Shown: one piece after another, positions 1 through 8,424 of the stretch
How the letters are laid out: the number at the start of each line of letters is the position of its first letter
Numbering within the stretch: the first letter of the stretch is position 1
From: CAVQZA01 sp963718355
GTDB lineage: Bacteria; Actinomycetota; Thermoleophilia; Gaiellales; Gaiellaceae
Assembly: GCA_963718355.1 (NCBI GenBank)
Contig: CAVQZA010000007.1
Span: 124,001 to 188,000 of the forward strand
Direction of reading: 5' to 3'
Length of the DNA: 64,000 nt
Made by a program: the position numbers and the translations under genes
The notes under the pieces: generated by a model
The model's input: the letters and a program-made list of their open reading frames with translations, nothing else
Database searches by the model: none
Told to the model about the DNA's origin: nothing

Positions 1-1
1 C

Positions 2-877
2 GCCGACGTGGCGCTGTTCGTCGCCCGGCGCTTCGGCGTGCCGCTCGTCGTGGTCAGCCAGGATGTGTTCCCGGAGGTCGCCGTCGAGCTGAAGCGGCTC
101 GAGAGCCCGGCGCTCGTCGGGCTGATGCGCATGCTGATCGGCTACTACCTCCGCCGCGCCGACCGGGTCGTCGCGATCGGCGAGACGATGCGCAAGCGGC
201 TCGAGCAGAAGGGCGCCCCGCCGGAGCGCATCCGCGTGATCCCGAACTGGGTCGACACGGGCCAGATCGAGCCGGCGCCGCACGACAACGAGTGGAGTCG
301 CGAGCACTCGCTCGACGGCAAGTTCGTGGTCATGCACTCGGGCAACATCGGCCATGCCCAGGACCTCGACGGCCTCGTCCGCGCAACGACCTTCCTCCGC
401 GACCTCGACGATCTCGCCGTGGTCGTGATCGGCGGCGGCGCGCGCCATGCCGATCTCCTCGCGCTCACCGAGCGGATGGAGACGGAGAAGGTCGTCTTCC
501 TCGGCTACCAGCCGCGCGAGACGCTTTCGCTGTCGCTCTCGGCGGCCAGCGTCCACGTCGTCGGGCTCGCGCGCGGGCTCTCCGGCTACGTCGTCCCGAG
601 CCGCCTCTACGGGATCCTCGCCGCGGGCCGGCCCGTGATCGTCGCCGCCGACGCCGACAGCGAGACGGCCCAGGTCGTGGAGCGCGAGGCCTGTGGGGTC
701 GTCGTCCCGCCCGGCCGGCCCGAGCTGCTGGCCGAGGCGATCCGCGCCGCCCACGACGGTCTGTACGACCTCGACGAGATGGGCCGCCGCGGCCGCGAGT
801 ACGTGACGCGCGAGGCCGACCGAAGCGTCGCTACCCAGCGCTACCGGAGTCTGATCAGTGAGCTCCTGGGGACGTAG
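2..877 (+). CDS. GT4 glycosyltransferase (WbuB-like), 5' end outside window
   Basis: The reading frame is open from the first bases, so about the first 100 residues lie outside the window. What remains is the end of the acceptor domain (VVSQDVFPEV), the inter-domain PNWVD segment, the start of the donor domain (MHSGNIGHAQDL) and the nucleotide-sugar pocket (SRLYGILAAGRPVIVAAD, then CGVVVPPG). This is the GT-B fold of GT4 retaining enzymes, closest in feel to WbuB/WcaI-type transferases of capsule and O-antigen loci, which add one sugar to a lipid-linked intermediate at the inner face of the membrane. The donor and acceptor cannot be read from sequence. It overlaps the next gene by 20 bases. 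The GTG at base 8 is internal, not the true start. Confidence 0.85.
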   Translation, partial: ADVALFVARRFGVPLVVVSQDVFPEVAVELKRLESPALVGLMRMLIGYYLRRADRVVAIGETMRKRLEQKGAPPERIRVIPNWVDTGQIEPAPHDNEWSREHSLDGKFVVMHSGNIGHAQDLDGLVRATTFLRDLDDLAVVVIGGGARHADLLALTERMETEKVVFLGYQPRETLSLSLSAASVHVVGLARGLSGYVVPSRLYGILAAGRPVIVAADADSETAQVVEREACGVVVPPGRPELLAEAIRAAHDGLYDLDEMGRRGREYVTREADRSVATQRYRSLISELLGT

Positions 878-1256
878 AGCGCTCATCGCGGGCGCGGCGG
901 TCCTCGTCCTCGCGCTCCTCGTGGGCGTCGGGCGCTCGGAGCGGAGCCGCGAGATCCATCGCCAGGCCGTCGGGCTGCGGAAGGTCGAGGCGCTCGTCGG
1001 CCCGCTCGACAACGCCACGCTCTCCGGCTTCCGGCGGCTGCCCGCCTTCGACTGCCTCGTCTACCGGCGCGGGCCGAACCCCTACGCGCTCGAGCTGTGC
1101 GTCGATCCGGCGGGCCGCGTCGTCGAGGCGATCGACCGGCGCACCGTCGACCGGAAGATCTGGTCGCTGACGTTCGAACCGGCCTCCTCTCCCGTGCACG
1201 TCGATCGCGCCGAGGTCGACCGTCTCCTCGAGAGGATGGGCGCACGGGCGACCTAG
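858..1256 (+). CDS. small membrane-anchored hypothetical protein
   Basis: A 132-residue protein that I do not recognise. Residues 7-24 form one hydrophobic helix (ALIAGAAVLVLALLVG) just after a short basic stretch, so it is probably an N-terminal anchor with the rest outside the membrane. The outer part has two cysteines (in FDCLVY and LELCVD), which could pair. It starts inside the 3' end of the upstream glycosyltransferase and is followed after 9 bases by a methyltransferase, so it sits in the same transcription direction, but the next gene appears to have its own promoter. Start chosen at the ATG that gives the basic-hydrophobic leader. No function is proposed. Confidence 0.6.
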   Translation: MSSWGRRALIAGAAVLVLALLVGVGRSERSREIHRQAVGLRKVEALVGPLDNATLSGFRRLPAFDCLVYRRGPNPYALELCVDPAGRVVEAIDRRTVDRKIWSLTFEPASSPVHVDRAEVDRLLERMGARAT

Positions 1257-1259
1257 GAT
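1254..1259 (+). promoter_or_regulatory. putative -10 box (TAGGAT) of a leaderless transcript
   Basis: TAGGAT lies exactly 6 bases before the GTG start of the FkbM gene; its TAG doubles as the stop codon of the previous gene. No Shine-Dalgarno sequence precedes the GTG. The same box-plus-6 spacing recurs at other operon-leading genes in this window. Confidence 0.5.
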
Positions 1260-1265
1260 GGCGTT

Positions 1266-1964
1266 GTGATCGGCTCCGAGATGATCCGGCGGCGGGTGCG
1301 CGTGGTCGTCAACCGCTTCGTCGGGAGCGAACAGCGCGTCGTGCGCGTCCGGACGGGGACGGCGCGCGGGGCCCGGCTGGCGCTCGACCTGAGCCGAGAG
1401 AAGGCCTTCTGGCTGGGCTACTACGAGAGGCCGTTACAGGGGTTTTTCCGGGAGAACGTGACGCCGGGGGACATCGTCTATGACGTCGGGGCCCACATCG
1501 GCTTCATGAGCGTGTGCGCGGCCCGGCTCGGCGCCGTCGTCTACGCGTTCGAGCCCGTGCCCGAGAATGCTGCGCGACTTCGCGGCAACGCATCGCTGAA
1601 CGAGCTCGAGATCCATGTCGTCGAGGTTGCGGTCTGGGCGGAGCCCGGCGCCGTCGAGCTGGTCTCCGGCGGCTCCGATTTCGAGCATCGCGCGACACCG
1701 GGCCACGGCACGCCGTGCATCTCGCTCGACGAGTTCGCCGAGCGGGGGCGGTTGCCCGCCGTGATCAAGCTCGACGTGGAGGGGGCCGAGGCTGAGGTTC
1801 TTCGCGGCGCCCGCCGGCTCCTTGCCGAGGTGCACCCGCTGCTCGTCTGCGAGCTCCACGGCCCGGGCATGCGTGACACCGTGGAGGAGCTCCTCGGCGA
1901 CTACGCGATCGAGGAGCTCGACAGCCCGACGCACATCGTCGCGCGGCCCCTGGTCGCGCGGTGA
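1266..1964 (+). CDS. FkbM family methyltransferase
   Basis: A 232-residue SAM-dependent O-methyltransferase of the FkbM family (PF05050). The glycine-rich SAM site is VYDVGAHIGF at residues 71-80, followed by the acidic strand end AFEPVPEN at 94-101, and the family hallmark KLDVEGAEAEVLRGA at about 168-182. These enzymes methylate hydroxyl groups on sugars or polyketides; in this setting a sugar hydroxyl of the growing glycan is the likely target (inference). The gene overlaps the next one by 4 bases (GTGA), so translation is probably coupled. GTG start at 1266 fits the upstream TAGGAT box. Confidence 0.88.
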   Translation: MIGSEMIRRRVRVVVNRFVGSEQRVVRVRTGTARGARLALDLSREKAFWLGYYERPLQGFFRENVTPGDIVYDVGAHIGFMSVCAARLGAVVYAFEPVPENAARLRGNASLNELEIHVVEVAVWAEPGAVELVSGGSDFEHRATPGHGTPCISLDEFAERGRLPAVIKLDVEGAEAEVLRGARRLLAEVHPLLVCELHGPGMRDTVEELLGDYAIEELDSPTHIVARPLVAR

Positions 1965-3072
1965 TCGTGGTCGAGATTCTCTTCTGGGCGGCGCTGGCGG
2001 CGCTCGCCTGGACGCACGCGCTCTATCCCCTCGCGGCGGGCGGCGCGGCGCGGCTGCGCACGCGGCGGATCCGGCGCGACGAGTCGTATCTGCCGTCGGT
2101 GACCGTGATCGTCGCTGCCTGGAACGAGGAGGCCGTGATCGAGCGCCGGCTCGAGAACCTGCTCGCGCTCGACTATCCGGCGGAGAAGCTCGAGCTGGTG
2201 GTCGCCTCCGACGCCTCGACCGACGGCACCGACGAGCTCGTCGAGCGCTTCGCGGCGCGCGGGGTCAAGCTCCTCCGCTGTCCTCGCGGCGGCAAGGTCG
2301 CCGCCCAGAATCTCGCCGTCGCGCAGTCGAGCGCCGAGCTCGTCGCGTTCTCCGACGCCAACGCGACCTGGGCGCCCGACGCGCTCCGCAAGCTCGCGCG
2401 CAACTTCGCCGACCCCGATGTCGCCTACGTGTGCGGCCGGCTCAGGCTCGAAGCGGCGGAGGGAGGGAACCGCGAGGGCGCCTACTGGCGCTTCGAGCTC
2501 TGGCTGCGCGCGCAGCGAGTCGCGGCTCGGCTCGGTCACCGGCGGCAACGGCTCGATCTACGCCGTTACGGCGTAGCGACTACGTCGACGTCGATCCGCG
2601 GTTCGGCCACGACCTCTCGTTCCCGTACCTGATGGTGCAGCGCGGCCGCCGCGCCGTGTACGACCCCGAGGCGCTCGCGTTCGAGAAGCCGACGCCGACC
2701 AACGAGGACGAGTTTCGCCGCAAGGTGCGGATGTTCGAGCACTGCTGGTTGATCGTCGGCCGGGGCCGGATGCTGCGCCGCCAGCCGCCGGGCTACGCCG
2801 TCGAGCTGATCTCGCATCGCCATCTCCGCTACGCGAGCGGCCTGCTGCACATCGTGTTGCTGGTGACGAGCATCGTGCTCGTCGCGGCTGGCGCCGGCTG
2901 GGTCTACGACGTCGCGCTCGGCGCTCAGCTCGGGCTGCTGCTCGCGGCGCTGCTTGGGGTCGGGCTGCCGCGGTACTACGTGCTCGTCAGCTGGGCGACG
3001 GTCGTCGCGCTCTGGAATGCCGTGCGCGCGGGCGTGCCGCCGGTCTGGGAGAAGGCCGAGGGCACGCGTTGA
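1961..3072 (+). CDS. GT2 membrane glycosyltransferase, interrupted by two frameshifts
   Basis: The N-terminal 185 residues (frame of 1961) hold one membrane helix, the GT2 signature VTVIVAAWNEEAVIERRL, SDASTDGTDEL and the SDANATW metal site. Near 2505-2520 the frame moves by one base and reads SRLGSVTGGNGSIYAV, and near 2565-2570 it moves again and reads RRSDYVDVDPRFGHDLSFPY, then QRGRRAVYDPEALAFEKP and two or three C-terminal helices to the stop at 3072. These pieces match, in order, one GT2 processive-type synthase of about 370 residues, so the gene behaves as if it carries two extra bases. Sequence error is likelier than decay because all motifs are kept. The 3' end overlaps the following sugar transferase by 4 bases. 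Confidence 0.8.
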
Positions 3073-3695
3073 ATCGCGCGCTGGACGCATCGCTCGCGGG
3101 GCTCGGGCTCGTGGTGCTGAGCCCGGTGCTCGGTGCGGCCGCGCTCGCGATCAAGCTCGACGACGGCGGGCCCGTCTTGTACCGGCAGACGCGTGTCGGC
3201 AGGGACGGCGTCGACTTCGAGCTCCTCAAGCTGCGCACCATGGTGGTCGGGGCGGAGACGCAGGGCGCCGGCTATGCGGTCGACGCCGGCGATGCGCGCA
3301 TCACGCGCGTCGGGCGCGTGCTGCGCCGGCTGTCGATCGACGAGCTGCCGCAGCTGTGGAACGTCGTCCGCGGCGAGATGAGCCTGATCGGCCCGCGCCC
3401 GACCCTGCGCTACCAGGTCGAGCGCTACGACGAGCGGCAGCGCCACCGCCTCGACGTGCGTCCCGGCCTCACCGGCTGGGCGCAGATCCACGGCCGCGCG
3501 GAGCTCCCGTGGGCAGACCGGATCGAGCTCGACGTCTGGTACGTCGAGCACCGCTCCCCGCGCGTCGACCTGAAGATCCTGCTGCGAACCCCGCGCGCGC
3601 TCTTCGGCGGCACGTACAGGGGCGAGAAGGGCGGCTGGCAACCCCCCGCCGAAGAGCACAAGTCCCTTCCGGACACCCCTGGGGAGCCCCACTAG
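3069..3695 (+). CDS. initiating sugar transferase (polyprenyl-phosphate glycosyl-1-phosphate transferase)
   Basis: A 208-residue short-form phosphoglycosyl transferase (PF02397). Residues 8-30 are the re-entrant membrane helix; then come the family blocks PVLYRQTRVGRDG, LLKLRTM (52-58), RRLSIDELPQLWNV (87-99) with the catalytic Asp-Glu pair, and GEMSLIGPRPT (102-112). It moves a sugar phosphate from a UDP-sugar to undecaprenyl phosphate on the inner membrane face and so starts a repeat unit. It lacks the N-terminal four-helix and nucleotide-binding part present in the second initiator at 39.4 kb. Start overlaps the upstream GT2 (TTGA); TTG is the first codon. Confidence 0.92.
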   Translation: MNRALDASLAGLGLVVLSPVLGAAALAIKLDDGGPVLYRQTRVGRDGVDFELLKLRTMVVGAETQGAGYAVDAGDARITRVGRVLRRLSIDELPQLWNVVRGEMSLIGPRPTLRYQVERYDERQRHRLDVRPGLTGWAQIHGRAELPWADRIELDVWYVEHRSPRVDLKILLRTPRALFGGTYRGEKGGWQPPAEEHKSLPDTPGEPH

Positions 3696-3752
3696 AAACT
3701 GTCGCAGAGAAATCCGCACGTGTCTGTGCCGGATGTGTGCCGAAAGTGTGTC

Positions 3753-3758
3753 TAGGCT
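3753..3758 (+). promoter_or_regulatory. putative -10 box (TAGGCT) of a leaderless transcript
   Basis: TAGGCT followed by 6 bases and the ATG of the GNAT gene. The 69-base gap before this gene holds no obvious ribosome binding site. No convincing -35 box could be read. Confidence 0.5.
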
Positions 3759-3764
3759 CCGCGG

Positions 3765-4487
3765 ATGCAGGTCTTCACCGCCGCGGAGCGACCGGAGCTC
3801 GACCGTGTGGCCGACGCGCTCTCCGTCTCCGTGTGGCCGGAGTACAACCTCCACGGCGACGTCCTCAGCCCGTACTGGGCCAAGCTCGACGAGCGCTTCC
3901 CCGAGCTTCAGTTCGTCCTGGTCGAGGACGAGACGATCCTCGCGCAGGGCCACCTGATCCCGTGCCGCTGGGACGGCACCGTCGAGGGGCTGCCCGCCGG
4001 GATCGACGACGTCCTCCTCCAGGGGCTGGAGCTCGACGGCCCGCCGAACGCCGCGTCCGCGCTCGCGATCGAGGTGCTGCCCGAGCACCAGGGACGCGGG
4101 CTCGCGCCGCGGATGCTCGAGGAGATGCGCGCCGTCTGCGAGGCGCACGGCTTCGAGCACCTCCTCGCTCCGCTGCGTCCGAGCTGGAAGGAGCGCTATC
4201 CGCTCACGCCGATCGACCGCTACGCATCGTGGACGCGCGAGGATGGGCAGCCGTTCGATCCGTGGCTCCGCGTCCACGTCCGCGCGGGCGGCGAGATCCT
4301 GAAGCCCGTCGAGCACTCGATGCGGATCACGGGCACGGTCGCCGACTGGGAGACCTGGACTGACATGGCCTTCCCGGAGAGTGGCGGCTACGTGTTCCCG
4401 CAGGGCCTCGCGCCGCTCGAGGTCGATCGCGACGCCGACACGGGCTCCTACTGGGAGCCGAACGTCTGGGTGCGTCACCGGGTCTAG
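3765..4487 (+). CDS. GNAT family acetyltransferase
   Basis: A 240-residue protein with one GNAT fold in its first half. The acetyl-CoA pyrophosphate loop is the QGRGLA pattern at residues 109-114, preceded by the strand ALAIEVLPEH. The last 100 residues (SWTREDGQPFDPWLRVH and onward) are an extension longer than a minimal GNAT and may shape the acceptor site. The acceptor is unknown; with an ATP-grasp ligase and a deacetylase next door, acetylation of an amino sugar or amino acid substituent is a reasonable guess only. It leads a new transcription unit after a 69-base gap. Confidence 0.78.
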   Translation: MQVFTAAERPELDRVADALSVSVWPEYNLHGDVLSPYWAKLDERFPELQFVLVEDETILAQGHLIPCRWDGTVEGLPAGIDDVLLQGLELDGPPNAASALAIEVLPEHQGRGLAPRMLEEMRAVCEAHGFEHLLAPLRPSWKERYPLTPIDRYASWTREDGQPFDPWLRVHVRAGGEILKPVEHSMRITGTVADWETWTDMAFPESGGYVFPQGLAPLEVDRDADTGSYWEPNVWVRHRV

Positions 4488-4509
4488 ACGACAGTTACCC
4501 TCTGCGTCC

Positions 4510-5481
4510 GTGACCGCGGTCCTCTTCACGTGCGCCGGCCAGCGCGTCGACATCGTCACGGCGTTCGCCCGGGCCGGCGCGACGACCGTGGCGGTCGATG
4601 CGAACCCGCTGGCGCCCGCGCTCTACCACGCCGAGCACCACGCGCTCGTGCCGCGCATCGACGACCCCGGCTACATCGCCGCCCTCGCCGAGCTCGTCGC
4701 GGCGCACGACATCCGGCTGATCGTCCCGCTGACCGACCTCGACCAGCACCTGCTCACCGGGAGCCGTGCCGAGATCGCGCCGGCGATCGCACTCGTCCCC
4801 GATCAGGACGTCGTCGAGGCGACGCGGGACAAGTACCGGGCGCACAAGCTGTTCGAGGAGCGCGGGATCGACTCGCCGTCGACCTGGCTTCCCGGCGAGC
4901 TTCCCGCCGACCTCGCCTACCCCGTGCTCGTCAAGGCGCGCCGCGGCTTCGGCTCGCGCCACATCTTCCGGGCCGAGTCGGAGGCGGACCTCGAGTTCTT
5001 CCTCGCCCACACGCCGGTCGAGTCGATGGTGCAGGCCGTCTGCCACGGCGAGGAGTTCTCGATCGACGTCTTCTGCGACCTAGACGGGCGCTGCCTGAAC
5101 GCGATCCCGCGCACGATGATCGAGTCGAAAGGCGGCGAGTCGATCAAGGGCATGACCGTCAAGGACTGGGATCTGATCGAGCACGGCCGCACGGTCGCCG
5201 AGGCGCTGCCGCTGAAAGGGCCCGGCACGATCCAGTGCTTCCGCGAGTCGGACGGAACCCACCGTGTCACCGACGTCAACGCGCGCTTCGGCGGAGCCTT
5301 CCCGCTGCCCACGGCTGCCGGAAGCGGCTATCCGGAGCTCGCCCTCGCGCTGGCCCGCGGCGAGCGCCCGGAGCCGAGGCTCGGCGAGTTCCGCGAGGGG
5401 ATCGTGATGACGCGATTCTTCTCGCACCTGACGCTGGTGCCCGGCGCGGCCGGAACCTTCGTGCCGTTCGTGGAGCTCTGA
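4510..5481 (+). CDS. ATP-grasp domain ligase (CarB/PylC-like)
   Basis: A 323-residue ATP-grasp enzyme. Residues 1-95 form a Rossmann-like preATP domain (VLFTCAGQRVDIVTAF); the ATP-binding lysine segment is YPVLVKARRGFGSRH at 137-151; VQAVCHGEEFSIDVF at about 174-188 is the second nucleotide loop; VTDVNARFGGAFPLP at about 258-272 supplies the Mg-binding Asn and Arg. The family joins a carboxylate to an amine or similar nucleophile at the cost of ATP. Substrate unknown. The ORF is open upstream, but GTG at 4510 is chosen because it starts the first beta strand. Its stop shares one base with the next ATG, so the two genes are likely co-translated. Confidence 0.8.
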   Translation: MTAVLFTCAGQRVDIVTAFARAGATTVAVDANPLAPALYHAEHHALVPRIDDPGYIAALAELVAAHDIRLIVPLTDLDQHLLTGSRAEIAPAIALVPDQDVVEATRDKYRAHKLFEERGIDSPSTWLPGELPADLAYPVLVKARRGFGSRHIFRAESEADLEFFLAHTPVESMVQAVCHGEEFSIDVFCDLDGRCLNAIPRTMIESKGGESIKGMTVKDWDLIEHGRTVAEALPLKGPGTIQCFRESDGTHRVTDVNARFGGAFPLPTAAGSGYPELALALARGERPEPRLGEFREGIVMTRFFSHLTLVPGAAGTFVPFVEL

Positions 5482-6263
5482 TGTCCCGCGCGTTGCTCGT
5501 GCTCCCGCTCTGCGCAGTCGCACTTGCCGGCTGCGGTGGGACACGGCGCCCTGAAGCGCAGACGACGACGCGGCCCGTGGCAAAGCCGGCCCCGGACACC
5601 CGCGCGGTTCCGATCCTGACGTACCACGAGCTCGCGGCGCCCCGGCGAGGCGCGGCATTTCCGGAGCTCTACGTGCAGAGGGCGACCTTCGCCGCGCAGA
5701 TCCGCCTGCTCTCGCGCGCCGGCTACCGCGCGGTGACGCTGGGCCGCGTCTTCGCAGCCTGGCACGGGCGCGGGCGGCTTCCGGCGCGCCCGATCGTGCT
5801 GAGCTTCGACGACGGCTACCCGTCCGACATCTCGGTCGCCCTGCCGATCCTGCGTGCCCGCCGCTGGCCCGGTGTCCTGAACCTTCAGGTCGGGAACCTC
5901 GAGGCGCGCAAGGTCAGGGAGCTGCTCGCCGCGGGCTGGGAGGTCGACGCGCACACGTTCACGCATCCGAACCTGACGCACGTCGGCGCGGCGCGACTCT
6001 GGCGCGAGGTGAACGGTTCGCGCCGCGCGATCCGTCGCACCTACGCGATTCCCGTCGATTTCTTCTGCTATCCCGCCGGCCGGTACGACGCCGTCGTGAT
6101 CGCCGCCGTGCGGCGCGCGGGCTACGAGGGCGCGACGACGACGAACCTCGGGCTCGCCCGTCGCTCGCACCCGTTCACGCTCTCCCGGGTGCGGGTGTCC
6201 GCCGGCCAGTCTCCGGCCGGACTGCTGAGGGAGCTCGCCGCGCTCGAGCGCAGGGCCGCATGA
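5481..6263 (+). CDS. polysaccharide deacetylase lipoprotein (NodB domain, CE4)
   Basis: A 260-residue exported deacetylase. Residues 1-17 are a signal peptide ending in a lipobox (VALAG before Cys18), so the mature protein is probably lipid-anchored outside the membrane. The NodB motifs are present: ILTYHE near 42, VLSFDDGYPSD (catalytic Asp and metal Asp) near 104 and HTFTH (metal histidines) near 152, then FFCYPAGRYD. CE4 enzymes remove N-acetyl groups from N-acetylhexosamine in extracellular glycans. Being outside, it would act on polymer after export. ATG at 5481 overlaps the ATP-grasp stop; the 3' end overlaps the beta-propeller gene by 4 bases. Confidence 0.87.
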   Translation: MSRALLVLPLCAVALAGCGGTRRPEAQTTTRPVAKPAPDTRAVPILTYHELAAPRRGAAFPELYVQRATFAAQIRLLSRAGYRAVTLGRVFAAWHGRGRLPARPIVLSFDDGYPSDISVALPILRARRWPGVLNLQVGNLEARKVRELLAAGWEVDAHTFTHPNLTHVGAARLWREVNGSRRAIRRTYAIPVDFFCYPAGRYDAVVIAAVRRAGYEGATTTNLGLARRSHPFTLSRVRVSAGQSPAGLLRELAALERRAA

Positions 6264-7507
6264 GGAAGCGGATCCTGCTCGGTGTCGGGCTGCTCGCGCT
6301 CGTCCTGATCGGGCTGGCCGCGGCGTTCGTCCTCTACCGGAAGCACGAGGGACGGAACATCCACGGCTCGTCGAGCGTCGAGTTTGTCACGACCGCGCCG
6401 GTGAAGGCGCCGACGCCCGCCGAGCTCAGCACCGTGCCCTGGCCGCTCTACGGCTGGGATCAGGCGCGCACGCGCTTCCCCGTCTCGTTCAAGCACAGGC
6501 CGCCGTACCGCACGATCTGGCGCTTCCACGCGGAGAGCCTGCTCGAGTTTCCGCCTGTGATCGCCCACCGGCGGCTCTACTTCGAGACCAACGCCGGCGT
6601 GATGTGGGCGATCAGCGCGCAGACCGGCCTGCGCTCGTGGCGCCGCACCACGGGTCGCTGCGCGGCCGCCTCGCCCGCGATCGCCGGCAATCTCGTGATA
6701 GCGACATTCCTGAACAAGAAGCCGTGCAACCAGAGCGGCAGCGGACTCGACGGGCTGATCGTCGCCTACAACGGCGGCGGCGGAGCGATCGTCTGGCAGC
6801 GGCGGATCGGGCCGAGCGAGTCGTCGCCCCTCGTCGCGAACGGCCTCGTCTACGTCGGCGACTGGAACGGGAAGGTGTGGGCGCTCGATGCCCAGACCGG
6901 CGCGGTGCGGTGGACGCATCAGGTCGACGGCAAGGTGAAGGGCGGGCTCGCGCTCGACGGCAAGACGGTCTTCGTCGGTTCCTACGACCACCACGTCTAC
7001 GCGTTCGACGCCGACACCGGAGCGCTGCGCTGGCGCACGGGCGCACAGCTCGGGCTCGGGTCGCAGGGCACGTTCTACTCGACGCCCGCCGCTTCGTACG
7101 GCCGCGTCTACATCGGTGCTACCGACGGCAAGGTCTACTCCTTCGGCGCCACGAGCGGCGCCGAGCGCTGGTCGTACGGGACGGGGAGCTACGTCTACGC
7201 CTCGCCGGCGGTCTGGCACGAGCGCGTCTACGTCGGCTCCTACAGCGGCACCTTCTACTGCTTCGACGCCGCCACCGGCGAGGTGAAGTGGAGCTTCCAT
7301 GCGAACGGCCAGATCTCCGGCTCCGCGACCGTGATGGACGGCGTCGTCTACTTCTCGACGCTGAGCCGGACGACGTACGGTCTCGACGCGCTCACCGGCC
7401 GTCAGGTCTGGAGCTTCCCCGACGGCAAGTACTCGCCGATCGTGGCCGATCCGAAGCGCGTCTACCTCATCGGCTACGGCAGCATCTATGGGATGGTGGA
7501 TCGATGA
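6260..7507 (+). CDS. membrane-anchored PQQ-like beta-propeller protein
   Basis: A 415-residue protein with one N-terminal helix (residues 5-26, ILLGVGLLALVLIGLAAAF) and an outer domain of repeated propeller blades. Each blade carries the same cadence: VYVGDWNGKVWALDAQTGAVRW, then TVFVGSYDHHVYAFDADTG, VYIGATDGKVYSFGATSG and VYVGSYSGTFYCFDAATG, spaced about 40 residues apart. No dehydrogenase active-site residues stand out, so this is a scaffold or binding propeller (BamB-like fold), not a clear PQQ enzyme. Between a deacetylase and an epimerase it may help polymer handling outside the cell, which is inference. Confidence 0.8.
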   Translation: MRKRILLGVGLLALVLIGLAAAFVLYRKHEGRNIHGSSSVEFVTTAPVKAPTPAELSTVPWPLYGWDQARTRFPVSFKHRPPYRTIWRFHAESLLEFPPVIAHRRLYFETNAGVMWAISAQTGLRSWRRTTGRCAAASPAIAGNLVIATFLNKKPCNQSGSGLDGLIVAYNGGGGAIVWQRRIGPSESSPLVANGLVYVGDWNGKVWALDAQTGAVRWTHQVDGKVKGGLALDGKTVFVGSYDHHVYAFDADTGALRWRTGAQLGLGSQGTFYSTPAASYGRVYIGATDGKVYSFGATSGAERWSYGTGSYVYASPAVWHERVYVGSYSGTFYCFDAATGEVKWSFHANGQISGSATVMDGVVYFSTLSRTTYGLDALTGRQVWSFPDGKYSPIVADPKRVYLIGYGSIYGMVDR

Positions 7508-8424
7508 GATACGTGGTCACGGGGGCGGCGGGCTTCATCGGCTCGCACCTCGCGCGGGCGCTGCTCGATGCGGGGGACGAGGTCGTCGCCGTGGACAGCT
7601 TCAGCGACTACTACGACCCGGCTCGGAAGGAGGAGAACGCGGTGGGCCTCGGTGTCGTGCGCGCCGATCTCGCCGTCGATCCGGTCGACGAGCTCGTGGC
7701 GGGCGCGGACGGAGTCTTCCACCTCGCCGGCCAGCCCGGAGTGCGCGCGTTCGGCCAGGCCTTCCCCGACTACCTGACGCGAAACGTCCTGGCCACGCAG
7801 CGCCTGTTCGAAGCGGCCGCGAAGGCGCGCGTCAAGGTCGTGTTCGCGTCCTCCTCGTCGGTCTACGGGGACGCGGAGACCTATCCGACCCCCGAGGCGA
7901 CCCTGCCCAGGCCGAACTCGCCGTACGGGATCACGAAGCTCGCCTGCGAGCACCTCGCCGGCGCGTATGGCCGGAGCTTCGGGCTCGAGACGGTCGCCCT
8001 GCGCTACTTCACGGTCTACGGCCCGCGCCAGCGGCCGGACATGGCGTTCACGCGGATCGCCGAGGCGCTCGCCGGGGGTCGCCCGTTCGAGCTGTACGGC
8101 GACGGCGGCCAGTCGCGGAGCTTCACCTACATCGCCGACGTCGTCGAGGCGACGATCGCGGCGCTCGAGGCCGAGCCGGGCACGGTCTACAACGTCGGCG
8201 GCGAGACCGAGGCGACGATGCGCGAGGCGATCGAGCTCTACGAGCAGATCTCCGGCCGCACCCTCGAGTTGCGCGCCGGACCGCCGGCTGCGGGCGACAT
8301 GCGCCGCACGAAAGCCGACACCACGCACATCCGCGCCGACCTCCGCTGGCAGGCGCAGACCTCGCTCGAGGACGGTTTGCGCGCTCAGTGGGAGTGGGCC
8401 TCCGGTAGAGTCGCCGCCCGATGA
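7504..8424 (+). CDS. NAD-dependent nucleotide-sugar epimerase (GalE/UDP-glucuronate epimerase-like)
   Basis: A 306-residue extended short-chain dehydrogenase. NAD site GAAGFIGS at residues 7-14; catalytic FASSSSVYGD at 114-123 and the YGITK Tyr141/Lys145 pair; YFTVYGPRQRPDMAF at about 165 and DGGQSRSFTYI in the sugar-nucleotide domain. This set is typical of UDP-hexose or UDP-hexuronate 4-epimerases; the exact sugar cannot be fixed by eye. It acts in the cytosol to make a donor for the transferases around it. Starts 4 bases inside the propeller gene and ends 4 bases inside the Wzz-like gene. Confidence 0.87.
   Translation: MRYVVTGAAGFIGSHLARALLDAGDEVVAVDSFSDYYDPARKEENAVGLGVVRADLAVDPVDELVAGADGVFHLAGQPGVRAFGQAFPDYLTRNVLATQRLFEAAAKARVKVVFASSSSVYGDAETYPTPEATLPRPNSPYGITKLACEHLAGAYGRSFGLETVALRYFTVYGPRQRPDMAFTRIAEALAGGRPFELYGDGGQSRSFTYIADVVEATIAALEAEPGTVYNVGGETEATMREAIELYEQISGRTLELRAGPPAAGDMRRTKADTTHIRADLRWQAQTSLEDGLRAQWEWASGRVAAR

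Noticed and set aside
1961..3072. Programmed ribosomal frameshifting in the GT2 gene
   Set aside because: Two shifts in one gene without slippery heptamers or a visible pseudoknot, and the same +1 type in unrelated genes, point to sequence error.
2976..4559. Minus-strand open frame of 527 codons
   Set aside because: Antisense shadow of the sugar transferase and GNAT genes; no domain, no start signal.
4530..5480. Upstream extension of the lipoprotein deacetylase frame through the ATP-grasp gene
   Set aside because: The extension is Arg-rich out-of-frame sequence; the signal peptide and lipobox start at 5481.
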